Below, piece by piece: positions 61,705 through 64,000 of a DNA stretch of 64,000 nt. Within the stretch, counting starts at the first letter, position 1; every line of letters begins with the position of its first letter. A program made the position numbers and the translations under genes. This DNA comes from Chromobacterium sp. IIBBL 290-4 (GTDB taxonomy: Bacteria > Pseudomonadota > Gammaproteobacteria > Burkholderiales > Chromobacteriaceae): assembly GCF_024207115.1 (NCBI RefSeq), contig NZ_CP100128.1:1922001-1986000 (forward strand), given 5' to 3'. The notes under the pieces are model-generated. The model was not told the DNA's origin. It made no database searches and saw nothing but the letters and a program-made list of their open reading frames with translations.

Positions 61705-62474
61705 GAGCGCAAGATTGCTGGTTCACGGGCCTTGTAAAGTAAAAGCCCAATAAAGAGGGATGTTAGCGAACAAATCCATAAATAGCTCAGACTGACGCCA
61801 TATAGTGGATAGCTGGGTGAGACGGCATGACGAATCAGCTCAAATGCGTGCAGTAGCGGATTCCAGTCGATTAGATAGCGATACTCTGCAGGAATCATGT
61901 GCAAGGAAAACATAACACCGCTTGCAAAATATAGTGGACGTATAAGGAGTGGCAAAATCTTGTCTGCGGCCTTGAATGCATGGCCCAATACCATAAAGGT
62001 GAAGCCTATTCCCTGAGACAGCAGCGCTAAAGCCAGCCAACTGGTGACTAGAGCAGGTATATCGTTGATCTGTATTGGCTCTCCTATTAACCACAGCCCT
62101 GTCATCAGTACAACAAAGCATCCTCCTTGTACGAGACACTCCAATAAGGACCGGGCCAGAACGGCATCTACAGGATGAACAGGGCGATAGCTGAGCAAGC
62201 CTCGGTTGGCTTCTATGGCGTTGAGGGAGCGTGTTGCGATATTGGAAAAAAGACTATAGGGAACGATGCCGCATACAAAGAACACAGGAAAGGAAATATC
62301 TGGCATCGAGCGATGCATCAGGTAGCCAATTAGCGCTAGCATTACGGCCATCTGCAGCACTGGTTCAAGAAGGGCCCACAGATATCCTAGGCGGTATTCG
62401 CCAAATCGGGTTTTCAGTTCACGCAGGAATAGTGCATGAACTGAGCGGGTCATGATTGGCAAGCCTTTTGACAT
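61701..62474 (-). CDS. kpsM: Capsule ABC transporter permease KpsM
   Basis: Inner-membrane channel for the capsule chain. 257 residues with six membrane helices. Family sequence runs throughout: LFLRELKTRFGEYRLGYLWA, GYLMHRSMPDISFPVFF, ATRSLNAIEANRGLL, YRPVHPVDAVLARSLLE, and FASGVMFSLHMIP. An internal ATG (62453, MTRSVHALFL) is a possible alternative start. First gene of the capsule operon. Confidence 0.95.
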   Translation of the reverse strand: MSKGLPIMTRSVHALFLRELKTRFGEYRLGYLWALLEPVLQMAVMLALIGYLMHRSMPDISFPVFFVCGIVPYSLFSNIATRSLNAIEANRGLLSYRPVHPVDAVLARSLLECLVQGGCFVVLMTGLWLIGEPIQINDIPALVTSWLALALLSQGIGFTFMVLGHAFKAADKILPLLIRPLYFASGVMFSLHMIPAEYRYLIDWNPLLHAFELIRHAVSPSYPLYGVSLSYLWICSLTSLFIGLLLYKAREPAILRS

Positions 62475-62488
62475 GTGAAATATCTTTA

Positions 62489-62513
62489 AAAATCAAGAAA
62501 GTTTCTTGATTTT
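62489..62513 (-). promoter_or_regulatory. 25-base palindrome in the kpsM leader
   Basis: AAAATCAAGAAA, one central base, then TTTCTTGATTTT: perfect 12-base arms. It lies in the predicted 5' leader of the capsule transcript, 15 bases upstream of the kpsM ATG. On the RNA it would be an AU-rich hairpin followed by U residues, which could act as a weak terminator (attenuator). As DNA it could be an operator. Confidence 0.55.
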
Positions 62514-62551
62514 GTTGCTAAGTGTTGGTGTTTTTTCAAAAAATGTTAAGG

Positions 62552-62580
62552 ATTGTATACTAATGACGGTGGAAATTCAA
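62552..62580 (-). promoter_or_regulatory. Sigma70-type promoter of the capsule operon
   Basis: On the minus strand: TTGAAT (62575-62580), a 17-base spacer, then TACAAT (62552-62557). The predicted start near 62545 gives a ~70-base leader containing the palindrome at 62489-62513. The rest of the gap to 62733 is AT-rich and holds no gene that I can see; it must also contain any promoter for the divergent tsaC-like gene. Confidence 0.6.
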
Positions 62581-62733
62581 AGGTAGTAATGAATGGCTAA
62601 TGTATTATCTAATTTGCAACATCTATAACCAATTGATTTTATTTGATATATTTTTGTGAAAGTACTTTCGCTGCATATGCCATGCATGAGCGTTACAATG
62701 CTTCTTTTCTGTATTGTTTAATGAGCCTAACTC

Positions 62734-63324
62734 TTGTTTGAGCTGAATTCACATCAGCGGCCTTTGCCGCATCTCCCTGGCAGCGCCTTGCGCCACAAGG
62801 CTTTGGGACGGTTGCGCCGTGGCGGCGTGATCGCCTATTCCACCGAGTCCTGCTTCGGACTGGGCTGCAATCCTTTGGATGTTCGCGCCATCAAGCGGGT
62901 GCTGGCGATCAAGGCCAGACCTAATCACAAGGGCTTGATCGTCATCGCGGCGGACTTCGAGCAGATCCGCCATCTGGTCAAGCCGCTGACGGCGGCGCAA
63001 CGCGCGGAACTGTCTCGCTATTGGCCTGGTCCATATACCTTTCTGCTGCCGGCGTCGCGGCGGGTGCCGCCGGCATTGCGCGGCCGGCACCACAAGATCG
63101 CCGTGCGCGTGACGGCGCATGGCGAGGCGGCGGCCTTGTGCCGGGCGCTGGGGACGGCCTTGGTGTCGACCTCGGCCAATCGGGCGGGGCAGAAATCGCT
63201 GAAGACGGCGCGGGAGTGCCGCAAAGCGTTTAAAGATAAGGTGTTGACTTTGCCCGGCCGGATAGGAAAACGGCGCAAACCATCCACCATCATCGATCTG
63301 GAGAGCGGCCGCGTGTTACGCTAG
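62734..63324 (+). CDS. tsaC: Threonylcarbamoyl-AMP synthase (TsaC/YrdC family)
   Basis: Makes threonylcarbamoyl-AMP for the t6A modification of tRNA. 196 residues. The YrdC fold is clear: GGVIAYSTESCFGLGC, KARPNHKGLIVIA (nucleotide-binding Lys/Arg), WPGPYTFLLPA, IAVRVTAHG, STSANRAGQ and PSTIIDLESGRVLR. No ATG fits; the frame begins with TTG at 62734 and lacks a good ribosome-binding site, so the start is uncertain. It diverges from the capsule operon. Confidence 0.88.
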   Translation: MFELNSHQRPLPHLPGSALRHKALGRLRRGGVIAYSTESCFGLGCNPLDVRAIKRVLAIKARPNHKGLIVIAADFEQIRHLVKPLTAAQRAELSRYWPGPYTFLLPASRRVPPALRGRHHKIAVRVTAHGEAAALCRALGTALVSTSANRAGQKSLKTARECRKAFKDKVLTLPGRIGKRRKPSTIIDLESGRVLR

Positions 63325-63349
63325 GCCAATGTGAACCGAGGATAATGTT

Positions 63350-64000
63350 GTGCAACAGATTTCGTTTATCAGCCTGATCATGAATGCCAGCCTGATGGTG
63401 CAGCTGGTGATGGCGGGCCTGGCCCTGACCTCCTTGCTGTCCTGGGCGCTGATCTTCAACAAGATCGCCGTATTGAGCTCGGCCAAGCGCCACAGCGAAG
63501 AGTTCGAGCGCAATTTCTGGAGCGGGGCGGATCTGAACCGCCTGTATGAAGATGTCAGCCGCCGCAGCGACTCGGTGGGCATGGAGCGCATCTTTCAATC
63601 CGGTTTCGCCGAATTCTTGAAGCTGCGCGGTCGCAGCGGAGCTGAGCTGTCGGACATCATGGATGGCTCTCGCCGCGCCATGCGAGCGGCGGCGCAGCGC
63701 GAACTGGATACGTTGGACAGCCATACCTCTTTCCTGGCCACCGTGGGTTCGGTGAGCCCGTATGTCGGCTTGTTCGGCACGGTGTGGGGCATCATGCATG
63801 CCTTCATCGGCCTGGGCAATGCCGGCCAGGCCACGCTGAGCACGGTGGCGCCGGGCATCGCCGAAGCGCTGGTGGCTACAGCCATCGGCTTGTTCGCGGC
63901 GATTCCGGCGGTGGTGGCGTACAACCGCTTCGCTACCGATGTGGACCGCCTGGCCACCCGTTTCGACACCTATATGGAAGAGTTTTCCAACATCCTGCAG
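63350..64000 (+). CDS. tolQ: TolQ-like proton-channel protein (3' end outside window)
   Basis: TolQ forms, with TolR, the proton-driven motor of the Tol-Pal cell-envelope system. 217 residues are visible and the frame is open at the last base. Start at GTG 63350 with GAGGAT upstream. Helix 1 at about 13-36, then a cytoplasmic loop and the conserved second part LATVGSVSPYVGLFGTVWGI with two further helices (about 137-157 and 167-190). The TolQ length is about 230, so only the tail is missing. ExbB is the alternative; tolR would settle it. Confidence 0.88.
   Translation, partial: MQQISFISLIMNASLMVQLVMAGLALTSLLSWALIFNKIAVLSSAKRHSEEFERNFWSGADLNRLYEDVSRRSDSVGMERIFQSGFAEFLKLRGRSGAELSDIMDGSRRAMRAAAQRELDTLDSHTSFLATVGSVSPYVGLFGTVWGIMHAFIGLGNAGQATLSTVAPGIAEALVATAIGLFAAIPAVVAYNRFATDVDRLATRFDTYMEEFSNILQ

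Noticed and set aside
41967..62474. Wzx/Wzy-dependent capsule
   Set aside because: No flippase or polymerase membrane protein is present; kpsM/kpsT and kpsC/kpsS show the ABC-transporter type. kpsF and kpsU are absent from the locus, so Kdo supply must rely on other genomic genes.

Overview
The window is high-GC (roughly 60-65% by eye) chromosomal DNA from a Gram-negative betaproteobacterium. It looks like Neisseriales, most likely Chromobacterium or a close relative. The reasons are a dihydrolipoamide dehydrogenase with a fused N-terminal lipoyl domain (as in neisserial p64k), the dusB-fis-purH order, TamA/TamB, and a neisserial/E. coli group 2-type capsule locus. The species call is inference; no database was searched.

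Layout. 1-5830 is the pyruvate dehydrogenase operon aceE (5' end outside the window), aceF and lpdA. 5900-8630 is repeat-rich non-coding DNA: GTAG-headed REP-like palindromes, three tandem ~280-390 bp repeat units, one inverted partial unit, and a complete IS5-family insertion sequence. 8637-16500 holds small hypothetical genes, a diguanylate cyclase, an acetyltransferase/phosphatase pair, an EptA-like transferase with an unusual extra C-terminal domain, a second-type infA with a 59-codon companion gene, and a solute-binding protein. 16699-22328 is tamA-tamB. 22535-27167 is a four-gene AaeXAB-like efflux operon with its own outer-membrane factor. 27383-30164 is a probable signalling module: a periplasmic SUOX-fold protein, a sensor kinase and a convergent HTH/receiver regulator. 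30652-34866 holds a MarR regulator, an isochorismatase-fold protein without the usual cysteine, and a large GGDEF-EAL protein. 34973-35430 is the RNase P RNA gene. 35560-41176 is housekeeping: dusB, fis, purH, purD, galE.

41967-62474 is a complete ABC-transporter-dependent capsule locus on the minus strand. Transcription runs from a sigma70-like promoter at 62552-62580 through kpsM, kpsT, kpsE, kpsD, wecB, wecC, a 1315-residue multidomain glycosyltransferase, a polysaccharide deacetylase, a low-GC glycosyltransferase, two paralogous WalW/NodB-like proteins (one fused to a methyltransferase), a CgeB-like glycosyltransferase, kpsC and kpsS. WecB and WecC should supply UDP-ManNAcA. KpsC/KpsS should build the poly-Kdo lipid anchor, and KpsMTED should export the chain. 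The central genes (49084-51742) are much more AT-rich than their neighbours and are separated by a 128-bp MITE-like element, so the locus looks like a mosaic with recently exchanged polymer-specific genes. The window ends with a tsaC-like gene and the start of tolQ.

I found no tRNA, CRISPR array or prophage. The most unusual items are the EptA-like/GDPD-like fusion, the SUOX-fold/kinase/HTH-receiver module, the deacetylase-methyltransferase pair in the capsule locus, the small-RNA-like interval before the MarR gene, and the repeat families around the insertion sequence.
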